Origin: Pedobacter sp.
GTDB lineage: Bacteria > Bacteroidota > Bacteroidia > Sphingobacteriales > Sphingobacteriaceae
Reading direction: 5' to 3'
Length of the DNA: 64,000 nucleotides
Assembly: GCA_025351765.1 (NCBI GenBank)
Contig: JANXVH010000101.1
Coordinates: 1-64,000 of the forward strand
Made by a program: the position numbers and the translations under genes. Shown piece by piece: positions 32,015 through 40,846 of this stretch (position 1 is the stretch's first letter; each line of letters opens with the position of its first letter). The notes below the pieces were generated by a model. The model worked only from the letters and a program-made list of their open reading frames with translations, searched no databases and was not told the DNA's origin.

Positions 32015-33799
32015 ATGAAAAAACTGTTATTAGTGGTAGGTATGGCTGTTTTATTTACAGCTTGTAAACAAGAAAATGTAGACAATAAAAACTCAGCTGG
32101 TGATAACCCGCAACTGGCAAAGGTATTTGAAAGTTTTTATGAAGGATACCTTAAACTTGATCCACTAACTGCAACATCTATTGGTGATGCCAGGTATAAT
32201 AACCAATTGGCAAATACAGGTTCGTCGATATACTTGAAAGAGCTCCATGATTTTTATCAAAGTTATCTTGATAGCGTAAAAACTTTTAAGCGTAACGACC
32301 TCAATGAGAACGACAAGCTATCCTATGATATTTTTGTATACGAAGCACAAATTAACCTTGACGGTTTTAAGCATCATTTGGAATATATGCCTTTTAACCA
32401 AATGTTTGCCCTACCACTAACCATTGGGCAATTTGGATCTGGCAGCAACGCACAACCATTTAAAACGGTAAAAGACTACAACGATTGGCTAAAGCGTTTA
32501 ACCGCATTTTCTGTATGGGCTGATACGGCAATCGCTAATTTTGATAAGGGTATAAAGACGGGTGTAGTATTACCAAAAGCTTTGGTTGTTAAAATGATTC
32601 CACAAATGCAAAGCTTTGTAGTAACAGACGCTACAAAAAGCCTTTTCTATGATCCAATTAAGAATTTCCCAGCTAGTTTTTCTGCTACAAATAAAAAAAC
32701 GCTTTCTGATGCCTATAAAACTGCTATCTTAAAAACAGCCGTTCCAGCTTATAGCAAACTGGCTACTTATCTTCAAAATACTTATTTGCCGCACACCCGC
32801 AGCACCTCAGGCCTATCGGCCGTTACAGAGGGCGCAGCTAAATATGCTTACCTGGTTAAGCAACAAACATCTACAGACCGCAGTCCGGAAGAAATTTACC
32901 AAACGGGTTTAAGCGAAGTTGCTCGCATCACTAAACAAATGGATAGCATTAAAACTGTTGTTGGTTTTAAGGGCGATAGAAAAGCGTTTTTTGATTACAT
33001 GAACACCAACTCCAAGTTCATGCCTTATAAAACACCTGAACAAGTACTTGCCGCATTTGAAAAAATCCACAAAACAATGGAGCCCAATTTACAAAAAATG
33101 TTTACGCATGTGCCTAATACCCCTTTTAGAATTAAGCAAACGGAAGCGTTCAGAGCAGCTTCGGCAAGTGCAGAATACAATCAGGGATCTGCTGATGGTA
33201 AGCGCCCGGGTATTTTCTACGTACCCATATTGGATGCCGCCAAGTTTAACATTACCTCAGGCATGGAATCTTTGTTTTTACACGAGGCCATTCCTGGTCA
33301 CCATTATCAAATCTCTTTAACTCAAGAAAATACCACGCTACCTAAATTCCGCAGGTTTTTAATATCCGAGAATGCTTATGTAGAGGGCTGGGCATTATAT
33401 TGCGAATCTCTGGGCAAAGAGTTAGGCCTTTATTCTGACCCCTACCAGCACATGGGGGCTCTTGGTGATGAAATGCATCGCGCCATCCGTTTAGTTGTTG
33501 ATGTTTCCATACACACAAAAGGTATGACCCGCGAACAAGCCATTAAATACATGATGGACAATGAAGCCATTAGTGAGCAAGGCGCAACTGCAGAAATTGA
33601 ACGTTACATGGGCATACCGGCACAGGCACTCGGTTATAAAACAGGCGCTTTAAAAATAAGGGAGCTGCGTACTAAATATGAAAAGCAATTGGGCGCCAAA
33701 TTTAATCTTGCCGAATTCCACAACCAGGTGCTTAAAGATGGTGCAATGCCGCTTAGCGTATTTGAAACCAAAATGGACGCTTGGGCTAAGACCTTATAA
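32015..33799 (+). CDS. DUF885 family lipoprotein (HExGHH metallopeptidase-like)
   Basis: 594 residues from the ATG of MKKLLLVVGMAVLFTACKQ, a lipoprotein signal with Cys 17. An upstream ATG in frame adds 13 residues without signal character. DUF885 proteins are all-helical, with the C-terminal motif LHEAIPGHHYQIS, a zinc-binding HExxxGHH site, and ENAYVEGWALYCESL supplying a further acidic ligand. They resemble M3/M32-type peptidases and are assumed to be secreted metallopeptidases. The substrate is unknown. It stands alone, 115 nt after the membrane protein gene. Confidence 0.9.
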   Translation: MKKLLLVVGMAVLFTACKQENVDNKNSAGDNPQLAKVFESFYEGYLKLDPLTATSIGDARYNNQLANTGSSIYLKELHDFYQSYLDSVKTFKRNDLNENDKLSYDIFVYEAQINLDGFKHHLEYMPFNQMFALPLTIGQFGSGSNAQPFKTVKDYNDWLKRLTAFSVWADTAIANFDKGIKTGVVLPKALVVKMIPQMQSFVVTDATKSLFYDPIKNFPASFSATNKKTLSDAYKTAILKTAVPAYSKLATYLQNTYLPHTRSTSGLSAVTEGAAKYAYLVKQQTSTDRSPEEIYQTGLSEVARITKQMDSIKTVVGFKGDRKAFFDYMNTNSKFMPYKTPEQVLAAFEKIHKTMEPNLQKMFTHVPNTPFRIKQTEAFRAASASAEYNQGSADGKRPGIFYVPILDAAKFNITSGMESLFLHEAIPGHHYQISLTQENTTLPKFRRFLISENAYVEGWALYCESLGKELGLYSDPYQHMGALGDEMHRAIRLVVDVSIHTKGMTREQAIKYMMDNEAISEQGATAEIERYMGIPAQALGYKTGALKIRELRTKYEKQLGAKFNLAEFHNQVLKDGAMPLSVFETKMDAWAKTL

Positions 33800-33835
33800 C
33801 TATGCAAGGACTAGGTACAGAACTAATTTTATTTG

Positions 33836-33899
33836 AAAACGTTTTAAACCCGTTCTATACTCGTTGTATACCCGTTGCAAACACGTTTTAAAACGTGTT
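33836..33899. repeat. CGTT-rich short repeats ending in a 20-bp perfect palindrome
   Basis: AAAACGTTTT (33836-33845) is followed by CCCGTTCTATAC, TCGTTGTATAC and CCCGTTGCAAAC at 10 to 15 bp spacing. The run ends in the perfect 20-bp palindrome AACACGTTTTAAAACGTGTT (33880-33899). No T-tract follows. It lies between the DUF885 and DUF6266 genes, about 100 bp before the latter. It may be an operator array or a recombination/insertion scar associated with DUF6266 cassettes. Confidence 0.5.
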
Positions 33900-33960
33900 A
33901 TTTACTTGTTAGTAACGCATAAATAACATTTAAAAATAGCATAATAATCGTATTATTCAT

Positions 33961-33968
33961 TACTTTTG
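33961..33968 (+). promoter_or_regulatory. -7 box of the DUF6266 gene
   Basis: TACTTTTG, matching TAnnTTTG, about 29 nt before the ATG. Confidence 0.4.
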
Positions 33969-33997
33969 TATGGTATTGTTAAGGATTTGGAAATTAT

Positions 33998-34633
33998 ATG
34001 GCGAGAATTAAAAATGGTATACTGGGTGGCTTTAGCGGGAAGGTGGGCACGGTAGTTGGGTACACCATAAACGGCAAAGAATTTATGCGTTCATTGCCAG
34101 AAAGAACTAAGCCAAGAACAGAAAATGAGAAAAAGAACAACTCTGCATTTGGGCTGGTACAGGAGACTTTAACTCCTTTGTTAAAGTTACTTAAGGTTAG
34201 TTTTAAAAACTATGGGTCTGAAAGAGGTGGCTCAAAAGGCGCACTTTCATGGAATGTGAAAAATGCCATGATGGAAGTAGATGGTATTAAAATGATTGAC
34301 CCTGCACTTTTCAAAATGAGCGGCGGCGAACTATCTGGCGCGATAGACCCGGCAGTGGTATTGGAAAGCCCTGGTTTGTTCCGGTTTCACTGGAATGCTG
34401 ATGCTGATCAATTGGGAACAAAAAAACAGGATCAGGTGCTATTACTGGCCATAAACTTTGAAACCAAAAAAAGCAAATATGTATGCCCGGGTGCATTTAG
34501 GAATACAGGAACAGAAACATTGCTACTGCCCAACGAAAAATCCGGTCTGGAATGGCATTTGTACATCGGCTTTGTTGCAGAAGATCGTTCAATACAGTCC
34601 GACAGTCAATACCTTGGAAAATTAACCGCCTAA
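33998..34633 (+). CDS. DUF6266 family protein
   Basis: 211 residues. It opens MARIKNGILGGFSGKVGTVV, then GYTINGKEFMRSLPERT, the characteristic start of DUF6266 proteins, which are frequent and often multicopy in Pedobacter and relatives. Residues 20-35 look like a conserved basic/aromatic motif; the C-terminal half (FRFHWNADADQLGTKKQDQV, then AINFETKKSKYVCPGAFR) is beta-rich. There is no signal peptide or membrane helix, and no function is known. The GKVG.VVGY.WNG-like start recalls structural proteins, but that is only an impression. An unusual CGTT-rich repeat lies upstream. Confidence 0.82.
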   Translation: MARIKNGILGGFSGKVGTVVGYTINGKEFMRSLPERTKPRTENEKKNNSAFGLVQETLTPLLKLLKVSFKNYGSERGGSKGALSWNVKNAMMEVDGIKMIDPALFKMSGGELSGAIDPAVVLESPGLFRFHWNADADQLGTKKQDQVLLLAINFETKKSKYVCPGAFRNTGTETLLLPNEKSGLEWHLYIGFVAEDRSIQSDSQYLGKLTA

Positions 34634-34689
34634 ACGAAACATTACAGGCTCCTAACATTGGGTGTTTCTTCCAATTGAAACCTATTGCT

Positions 34690-34697
34690 TAACTTTG
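34690..34697 (+). promoter_or_regulatory. -7 box of lipA
   Basis: TAACTTTG ends 4 nt before the lipA ATG. Confidence 0.45.
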
Positions 34698-34701
34698 CAT
34701 C

Positions 34702-35580
34702 ATGATTGCACTTCCGGTTGTTTCAGAAAACCCCATTCAACGTAAACCAGATTGGCTTCGGGTAAAGCTTCCTGTTGGCAAAGAATATGCACAAGTGCGC
34801 AGTCTTGTAGACACGCACAAGCTTCATACCATTTGTGAAAGTGGCAATTGCCCCAATATGGGCGAGTGTTGGGGTGCAGGTACGGCTACTTTCATGATTC
34901 TTGGCAACATTTGTACGCGCTCCTGCTCTTTCTGCGCAGTAGCAACGGGCAGGCCTATGGCGGTTGATACTGATGAACCAAACCGTGTTGCTAATTCAGT
35001 AAAACTGATGCAGGTAAAGCACTGTGTAATCACATCTGTAGATAGGGATGACCTGAAAGATGGTGGCTCTATCATTTGGGCAGAGACTTTACAGGCCATT
35101 CGCAGGGAGAGTCCTGAAACAACACTAGAAACTTTAATTCCTGATTTTAGAGGGGTTTGGGATAATCTTTACCGTGTTTTAGAAGAACGTCCTGAGGTAA
35201 TGTCTCATAATATGGAAACCGTTAGGCGATTAACAAAACAGGTGCGCATACAAGCAAAATACGATAGGAGTCTTGAAGCGCTTAAAAGAATTTCTGAATT
35301 TGGATTGAGAACCAAAACCGGCATTATGTTGGGTTTGGGTGAAACTGAAGAAGATATACTGGAAGCAATAGAGGATTTGGTGGCAAACGGGGTACATATT
35401 CTTACCCTTGGTCAATACTTGCAGCCTACCCGCAACCACCATCCTGTGGTGGACTGGATACATCCAGATCAGTTTGCAAAATATAAAGAAATTGGATTGG
35501 CAAGGGGATTAAAATATGTAGAAAGCGGCCCCCTTGTACGCTCTTCTTATCATGCAGAAAAACACCTTTTCGACTTTTAA
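34702..35580 (+). CDS. lipA: Lipoyl synthase
   Basis: 292 residues, normal LipA length. A radical SAM enzyme that inserts two sulfurs into octanoyl groups on lipoyl-dependent complexes. The auxiliary cluster motif is [12 protein letters not shown], the radical SAM CxxxCxxC is CTRSCSFC, and the conserved C-terminal RSSYHAEKH supplies the serine ligand (SSY). [20 protein letters not shown] is also typical. The partner gene lipB is not in the window. A TAACTTTG box directly precedes the start. Confidence 0.97.
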   Translation: MIALPVVSENPIQRKPDWLRVKLPVGKEYAQVRSLVDTHKLHTICESGNCPNMGECWGAGTATFMILGNICTRSCSFCAVATGRPMAVDTDEPNRVANSVKLMQVKHCVITSVDRDDLKDGGSIIWAETLQAIRRESPETTLETLIPDFRGVWDNLYRVLEERPEVMSHNMETVRRLTKQVRIQAKYDRSLEALKRISEFGLRTKTGIMLGLGETEEDILEAIEDLVANGVHILTLGQYLQPTRNHHPVVDWIHPDQFAKYKEIGLARGLKYVESGPLVRSSYHAEKHLFDF

Positions 35581-35623
35581 CTGCTATACATTTACGATGA
35601 TCCGCAGAAAAAACAAATTACAG

Positions 35624-35653
35624 TTTGATGTTGTTGTAGTTTCTGTATATTAG
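35624..35653 (+). promoter_or_regulatory. Possible promoter of the ECF sigma/anti-sigma operon
   Basis: TTTG (35624-35627), an 18-nt spacer, and TATATTAG (35646-35653), a close but imperfect match to TAnnTTTG. It ends 7 nt before the TTG start of the sigma factor gene. Confidence 0.4.
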
Positions 35654-35660
35654 CAATCCA

Positions 35661-36212
35661 TTGGCAGCATCAAAAAAGATATCACTCTCGGAAGAAGAGT
35701 TAGTTAGTAAACTGAAAAGTCAGGATACCATTGCTATACAGGCACTGTATGACATGTATTCAGGCGCGTTACTGGGTGTAATCTCCCGAATTATTCAGCA
35801 AACGGAAGTTGCTGAAGATCTGTTACAGGAAACTTTTATTAAAATCTGGAACTCTGCGGGTAGCTACGACAGTACAAAAGGTCGTTTATTTACCTGGATG
35901 ATGAATATTGCCAGAAACTTATCTATAGATAAGCTGCGTTCAAAAGACTTTAAAAATGCCCTGAAAAACCAAGACATCGAAAATAACGTAGATTTTATTG
36001 ACGCGCAGAAAGGGGTATCCTTTAATGCAGATCTTCTTGGAATTAAGGACTTGGTAACAGCACTTAAACCAGAATTTAAAGCCGTATTAGATATGGTATA
36101 CTTTAAAGGGTATACTCATGTTGAAGCAGCTGAGGAATTAAACTTACCATTGGGTACTGTTAAAACCAGGATCAGGATGGGGATTATGGAATTAAGAAAG
36201 CATTTTAATTAA
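35661..36212 (+). CDS. ECF-type RNA polymerase sigma factor (SigK-like, paired with RskA)
   Basis: 183 residues from a TTG start (MAASKKISLSEEEL). No ATG gives a full sigma-2 region, so TTG is favoured. Sigma region 2 is IQALYDMYSGALLGVI, AEDLLQETFIKIWNSAGSYD and RLFTWMMNIARNLSIDKLR; region 4 is KGYTHVEAAEELNLPLGTVK. The anti-sigma gene starts one base after its stop. The pair follows the usual pattern in which the anti-sigma holds the sigma factor until a signal releases it. Target promoters are unknown. Confidence 0.92.
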   Translation: MAASKKISLSEEELVSKLKSQDTIAIQALYDMYSGALLGVISRIIQQTEVAEDLLQETFIKIWNSAGSYDSTKGRLFTWMMNIARNLSIDKLRSKDFKNALKNQDIENNVDFIDAQKGVSFNADLLGIKDLVTALKPEFKAVLDMVYFKGYTHVEAAEELNLPLGTVKTRIRMGIMELRKHFN

Positions 36213-36213
36213 A

Positions 36214-37053
36214 GTGGAAGAAGCAAAAGCATATATTGAAACCGGCATACTTGAACTCTTTGTTCTAGGGCAATTAACTGCTCCTGAAGAAGTAAGGGTT
36301 CTTGGTATGGCTTCAGAACATCCTCATGTTAAGCAGGAAATTGAAGCCATCGAAATTGCCATGGAGCAATATGCAGTGGAAAATGCCATTCAGCCTAGCG
36401 CTGGTTTGGAGCAAAAGATATTAGATAAAATAAAAAATACTGCGCCTGCAGTAGCTAAACAAGAAGCCAAAATTGTTTCCCTTAATCCAAATAGTAAAGA
36501 CGAGTATCAATCCAAAGTGCGTACACTACGCTTTGCCTTGGCCGCCTGTGCTAGTTTGCTTATTGTTTGTGCTGCTGCGCTTTACTCTGCGCATAATGAC
36601 CTTGGTATTGCACGAGAACAAATTGCCAGTCTTAGTTTAGACAGGGAGAAATTCTCTAGCACGGTTAGCTTTATGAAGGACAACAATGCCGACCTAAATA
36701 AATTGGTTAGCATGTCTGATGATCCTGATTGGAAAACTGTTAAACTTGCCGGCAAGAAAGATCCTAAAGACAATATGGTGGTTTATTGGCATGCAAAAGG
36801 TCGCCATGTTATTGTTAACAACGAGAAAATGGCATTGCCTGCTAATGATAAAGATCATCAATACCAGCTTTGGGCGCTGGTTAACGGCAAGCCGGTAGAT
36901 TTGGGTGTATTTGATGTAAAACCAGATTCTGCACATATCCTTCTTGATATGAAAGGAATAGGAGCTGTGCAAGCATTTGCAGTAACTCTTGAAAAACGTG
37001 GTGGTAACCCTACGCCTACTATGGAACAAATGATGGTTATGGGTGGTGTTTAA
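36214..37053 (+). CDS. RskA-type anti-sigma factor
   Basis: 279 residues from a GTG start placed one base after the sigma factor stop, giving coupled translation. The N-terminal cytoplasmic part (IETGILELFVLGQLTAPEE) resembles the anti-sigma zinc-finger-like helical domain without Cys/His ligands. A single transmembrane helix lies at about 105-125 (FALAACASLLIVCAAALYS). The periplasmic RskA domain covers about 180-275 (HQYQLWALVNGKPVDLGVF, then GIGAVQAFAVTLEKRGG). It would sequester the ECF factor at the membrane. Its 3' end overlaps the convergent nnrD gene by 17 nt. Confidence 0.9.
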   Translation: MEEAKAYIETGILELFVLGQLTAPEEVRVLGMASEHPHVKQEIEAIEIAMEQYAVENAIQPSAGLEQKILDKIKNTAPAVAKQEAKIVSLNPNSKDEYQSKVRTLRFALAACASLLIVCAAALYSAHNDLGIAREQIASLSLDREKFSSTVSFMKDNNADLNKLVSMSDDPDWKTVKLAGKKDPKDNMVVYWHAKGRHVIVNNEKMALPANDKDHQYQLWALVNGKPVDLGVFDVKPDSAHILLDMKGIGAVQAFAVTLEKRGGNPTPTMEQMMVMGGV

Positions 37054-37966
37054 CCACTTTTGATAATTGTTTAATTAGTTCTGTTGCCGTTATCGAATAC
37101 TTCTTTTTAGCAAGTTCATCACCAGATTTTCCATGAAAATATACGCCTAAAATTGCCGCGTATTTGGCATCGTAACCCTGTGCTACGTAGGCTGCAATAA
37201 TTCCCGTGAGGGCATCACCCATACCACCTTGAGCCATCGCCGGATTACCGGTGTTGTTGATAGAAACTATACCCTTCTGATCTATAATAAAGGTATATGC
37301 GTTTTTCAGTACAATTACTATGTTAAACTCTGCTGCTTTGATTATTGCTGTCTGCAGGCGATCCCACCAGTTCTTATGTACACCAAACAACCTATCGAAC
37401 TCTTTCATGTGAGGTGTAAGGATGGAATGGGGACTAAGTTTATGGATTAGACTCTTATCACCGGCCATCATATTCAGTGCGTCTGCATCTGCAAGGATGG
37501 GCTTTCCGGCCTTTAAAACCTGGCTAAATAAGTTGACTTGATCCGTTCCTAAGCCTGAACCAATTGCTATAGAATTGTATTTTTGAAAAGGCTTGTTTTT
37601 TTCTTCCTGTAAATCTTTTCTATCTGCATACATTACTTCAGGTAAGCGCGTATTTAGTGCCGTTAAACCAGATTCTGGAATGCTTACAGTAGTAAGCCCA
37701 GCGCCTGCATGCAGACAGGCGTTTGCAGCAATCAAGGCCGCACCCATAGTTTTGGGAGCTCCCGCAATGAGTAATACATGCCCATAGGTGCCTTTATGGG
37801 AAAATGTTGCTCTCGGTTTAAGAATCTTTGAAATGTCGGCCTCTTCTACCAATTGGAAAGGATGTCTATTTTCTACTCGGCTGTCCATATCCAAGCCTTT
37901 AGCAACTACTTGCTGCAGACTATAAGGGTCTGTATCTGGCAGGTAATCGCTTAAAAAAAGAGCCAT
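37037..37966 (-). CDS. nnrD: ADP-dependent NAD(P)H-hydrate dehydratase (stand-alone, no epimerase half)
   Basis: 309 residues. NnrD repairs hydrated NAD(P)H. The ribokinase-like dehydratase domain is complete: FSHKGTYGHVLLIAGAPKTM, NACLHAGAGLTTVSIPE, SIAIGSGLGTD, LTPHMKEFDRLFG, and NTGNPAMAQGGMGDALTGII with the phosphate-binding glycines. Most bacterial homologues are about 500-residue fusions with an N-terminal NnrE epimerase. Here only a 45-residue lead (MALFLSDYLPDTDPYSL) precedes the dehydratase and resembles the fusion's interdomain linker. The epimerase may be encoded elsewhere or lost. It follows uvrA by 12 nt, probably in one transcript. Confidence 0.9.
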   Translation of the reverse strand: MALFLSDYLPDTDPYSLQQVVAKGLDMDSRVENRHPFQLVEEADISKILKPRATFSHKGTYGHVLLIAGAPKTMGAALIAANACLHAGAGLTTVSIPESGLTALNTRLPEVMYADRKDLQEEKNKPFQKYNSIAIGSGLGTDQVNLFSQVLKAGKPILADADALNMMAGDKSLIHKLSPHSILTPHMKEFDRLFGVHKNWWDRLQTAIIKAAEFNIVIVLKNAYTFIIDQKGIVSINNTGNPAMAQGGMGDALTGIIAAYVAQGYDAKYAAILGVYFHGKSGDELAKKKYSITATELIKQLSKVVKHHP

Positions 37967-37978
37967 AATCGTTGTTAT

Positions 37979-40819
37979 TTAATTCATTTCTTTTTTGAGG
38001 AATTTCCCGGTAAGGCTTATAGGGTTTTGGATTAATCCTTCAGGCGTACCTTCAAAGATAATCCTTCCACCACCTGCGCCGCCTTCTTCTCCAAGATCAA
38101 TTACCCAATCGGCCACCTTTACCACATCTAGGTTGTGCTCAATTACCAATACGGTATTCCCCTTGTCTACCAATTCGTTAAGTACACCAAGTAGTACATT
38201 GATGTCTTCAAAATGCAGACCCGTTGTTGGCTCATCCAAAATATAGAATGTTCTTCCTGTATCCTTTTTAGAAAGTTCAGTAGCTAATTTAACCCGTTGT
38301 GCCTCTCCTCCGGATAGTGTTGTGGAGGATTGACCAAGGGTAATGTAACCCAAGCCAACATCTTTTAGTGTTTTTATTTTACGGTAAATGGCAGGCATAT
38401 TCTCAAAGAAATCTACAGCTTCTTCTATGCTCATATCCAGCACATCGCTTATGGATTTACTTCTGTACCGCACCTCCAGGGTTTCCCTATTGTAACGTTT
38501 TCCGCCACATTCTTCGCAAGGCACCTGTACATCCGGAAGGAAATTCATTTCAATTACCTTCATACCGCCGCCCTGGCAAGTCTCGCATCTTCCCCCTTTT
38601 ACATTAAAAGAAAAGCGCCCCGGTTTGTAGCCTCTTATTTTAGCCTCAGGTAATTGCACGTAAAGGTTTCTAATATCTGAAAAAACCCCGGTGTAAGTAG
38701 AGGGGTTTGACCGCGGCGTACGTCCAATGGGTGCCTGGTCTATTTCAATCACTTTATCTATTTCTTTGAGTCCGTGGATCTTCTCATAAGGAAGCGGATG
38801 TTTCTTTGCCCTAAAAAAATGATGGTTTAGTATTGGATACAATGTTTCTGTGATCAAACTGGATTTACCACTACCTGAAACGCCGGTTACGGCAATAAAT
38901 TTGCCAAGTGGAATTTCTACAGATACATCCTTTAAGTTATGTCCACTGGCTTTGATAATGGACAACTTATGGCCATTGCCTTTTCTCCTTTTCTTTGGCA
39001 CTACAATACCCTTCTTACCATTTAGGTATGCAGCGGTAAGGGTATCAGAGGCCAATATTTGGGCTGGAGTTCCTTGAGCAACGATTTGACCGCCATGCAC
39101 GCCGGCAGCTGGACCAACATCAATAACATGGTCTGCTTCCAGAATCATCTCCTTGTCGTGTTCTACCACCAATACGGTATTACCCAAGTCGCGCAGGTTT
39201 TTCAATGCACCAATTAAACGTTCGTTATCCCGTTGGTGTAATCCAATACTGGGCTCATCCAAAATGTACATCACATTCATCAACTGAGAACCAATTTGCG
39301 TTGCCAGTCTGATCCTTTGCGCCTCTCCGCCAGAAAGTGTACGTGCTGTACGGTCTAATGATAAATAGGTTAAGCCCACATCGGTAAGGAAGCCAAGCCT
39401 AGTCCTTATTTCTTTTAAAATTTCTTTAGCAATAGTATTTTGCCTATCACTTAATCTTTCTTCCAGTCCTACATACCAATGCTGTAAGGAGTTGATGTCC
39501 ATCTCGGCCAGTTCAAAAATGTTTTTACCATCTATCTTAAAGTGCAGGCTTTCCTTTTTTAATCGGGCTCCATTACATGCCGGGCAGGTTTTTAATTTTC
39601 TAAAAGCATCAATATCGTCTACAGCTCCTTCGCCTTTTCGCTCCGCCTGTTCTTCTAATAGCTTAACTATACCATCAAAAGTGATCTGGTAATTTTGGAC
39701 ATTCCATTTATTGTATTCAACGGCTACACTAAGTAACTCGTGACTACCATTAAGGATAATATTTATATTTTCTTCGCCCAATTTTTCTATTGGGGTAGAG
39801 AGTGAAAAACTGTACTTTTTAGCCAGGGCCTTTAATACCTGGAACATCCAAATGTCTCTATACTCTCCAAGTGGAGCTAGGCCACCGTTAATGATGCTTA
39901 ATTTAGGATTAGGAATAACTGATTCTCTATCGATCACGAGAATATACCCTAATCCATCACAGTTCTCGCAAGCACCATATGGCGAATTGAAAGAAAAGCT
40001 ATTGGGCTGTGGTTCATCATAAGAGATGCCGGTGGTAGGACACATCAGAAATTTGCTGAAATGGGAAACGTTGTTATCCTTATCGCTAATCTTAATAATT
40101 CCTTTACCAAGCTTCATGGCGGTTTGAAGTGAATCTTGCAGCCTCTTGGCATCTTTAGCATCTACAATTAGCCTGTCTACAACAATCTCAATATCATGAA
40201 TCTTGTAACGGTCTACCTGCATTTTTGCGGTAATATCCTGAATCGTTCCATCTATGCGAACCTTTACGTAACCCTGTTTACGAATTTGTTCGAAGAGCTC
40301 ACGGTAGTGTCCTTTACGTCCCTTAACCACGGGAGCAAGGATATTTACTGGGGTATCGCTATATTTTTTGAAGATATTTGCTAGGATCTGATCTTCGCTC
40401 ATCCGCTCCATTTTCTCTCCTGTATTATAGGAAAAAGCATCACCTGTACGTGCATAGAGCAACCTCATAAAATCGTAAATCTCTGTAATGGTACCTACGG
40501 TAGACCTGGGGTTTTTACTGGTAGTTTTCTGCTCAATAGCAATAACTGGGCTCAGGCCTGAAACTTTATCTACATCGGGCCGTTCCATACCGCCCATAAA
40601 CTGCCTGGAATAAGCACTAAATGTTTCCATATAGCGCCTTTGCCCCTCTGCATAAATGGTATCAAAAGCAAGTGATGATTTACCGCTTCCGCTTAAACCG
40701 GTAATGACTACTAGCTTATTACGCGGAAAAGATATATCTATATTTTTAAGGTTGTGAACCCGGGCCCCATATACTTCAACATCTTTTTGCTCACCCAGGT
40801 CAACGGTAGTATTACTCAT
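37979..40819 (-). CDS. uvrA: Excinuclease ABC subunit A
   Basis: 946 residues, full-length UvrA, the damage-sensing ATPase of nucleotide excision repair. Two ABC modules are visible: Walker A GLSGSGKSSLAFDTIYAEG near residue 40 and GVSGSGKSSLITETLYP near 660, each with its LSGGEAQR signature and ILDEPSIGLH/ILDEPTTGLH Walker B. Zinc-binding cysteines are seen as CENCDGLG in the first half and CETCQGGG with CEECGGKR in the second. A TATCTTTG box lies 5 nt before the ATG. nnrD follows in the same direction. Confidence 0.98.
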   Translation of the reverse strand: MSNTTVDLGEQKDVEVYGARVHNLKNIDISFPRNKLVVITGLSGSGKSSLAFDTIYAEGQRRYMETFSAYSRQFMGGMERPDVDKVSGLSPVIAIEQKTTSKNPRSTVGTITEIYDFMRLLYARTGDAFSYNTGEKMERMSEDQILANIFKKYSDTPVNILAPVVKGRKGHYRELFEQIRKQGYVKVRIDGTIQDITAKMQVDRYKIHDIEIVVDRLIVDAKDAKRLQDSLQTAMKLGKGIIKISDKDNNVSHFSKFLMCPTTGISYDEPQPNSFSFNSPYGACENCDGLGYILVIDRESVIPNPKLSIINGGLAPLGEYRDIWMFQVLKALAKKYSFSLSTPIEKLGEENINIILNGSHELLSVAVEYNKWNVQNYQITFDGIVKLLEEQAERKGEGAVDDIDAFRKLKTCPACNGARLKKESLHFKIDGKNIFELAEMDINSLQHWYVGLEERLSDRQNTIAKEILKEIRTRLGFLTDVGLTYLSLDRTARTLSGGEAQRIRLATQIGSQLMNVMYILDEPSIGLHQRDNERLIGALKNLRDLGNTVLVVEHDKEMILEADHVIDVGPAAGVHGGQIVAQGTPAQILASDTLTAAYLNGKKGIVVPKKRRKGNGHKLSIIKASGHNLKDVSVEIPLGKFIAVTGVSGSGKSSLITETLYPILNHHFFRAKKHPLPYEKIHGLKEIDKVIEIDQAPIGRTPRSNPSTYTGVFSDIRNLYVQLPEAKIRGYKPGRFSFNVKGGRCETCQGGGMKVIEMNFLPDVQVPCEECGGKRYNRETLEVRYRSKSISDVLDMSIEEAVDFFENMPAIYRKIKTLKDVGLGYITLGQSSTTLSGGEAQRVKLATELSKKDTGRTFYILDEPTTGLHFEDINVLLGVLNELVDKGNTVLVIEHNLDVVKVADWVIDLGEEGGAGGGRIIFEGTPEGLIQNPISLTGKFLKKEMN

Positions 40820-40824
40820 AATTA

Positions 40825-40832
40825 CAAAGATA
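40825..40832 (-). promoter_or_regulatory. -7 box of uvrA
   Basis: TATCTTTG on the minus strand ends 5 nt before the uvrA ATG. A TTG lies 22 nt further upstream, slightly too far. Confidence 0.45.
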
Positions 40833-40846
40833 AATATTAAAGTGTT

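Noticed and set aside
33880-33899. The 20-bp palindrome as a terminator for the DUF885 gene
   Set aside because: The stem is AT-rich at its centre with no loop, and no T-run follows. It is 80 nt beyond the stop codon.
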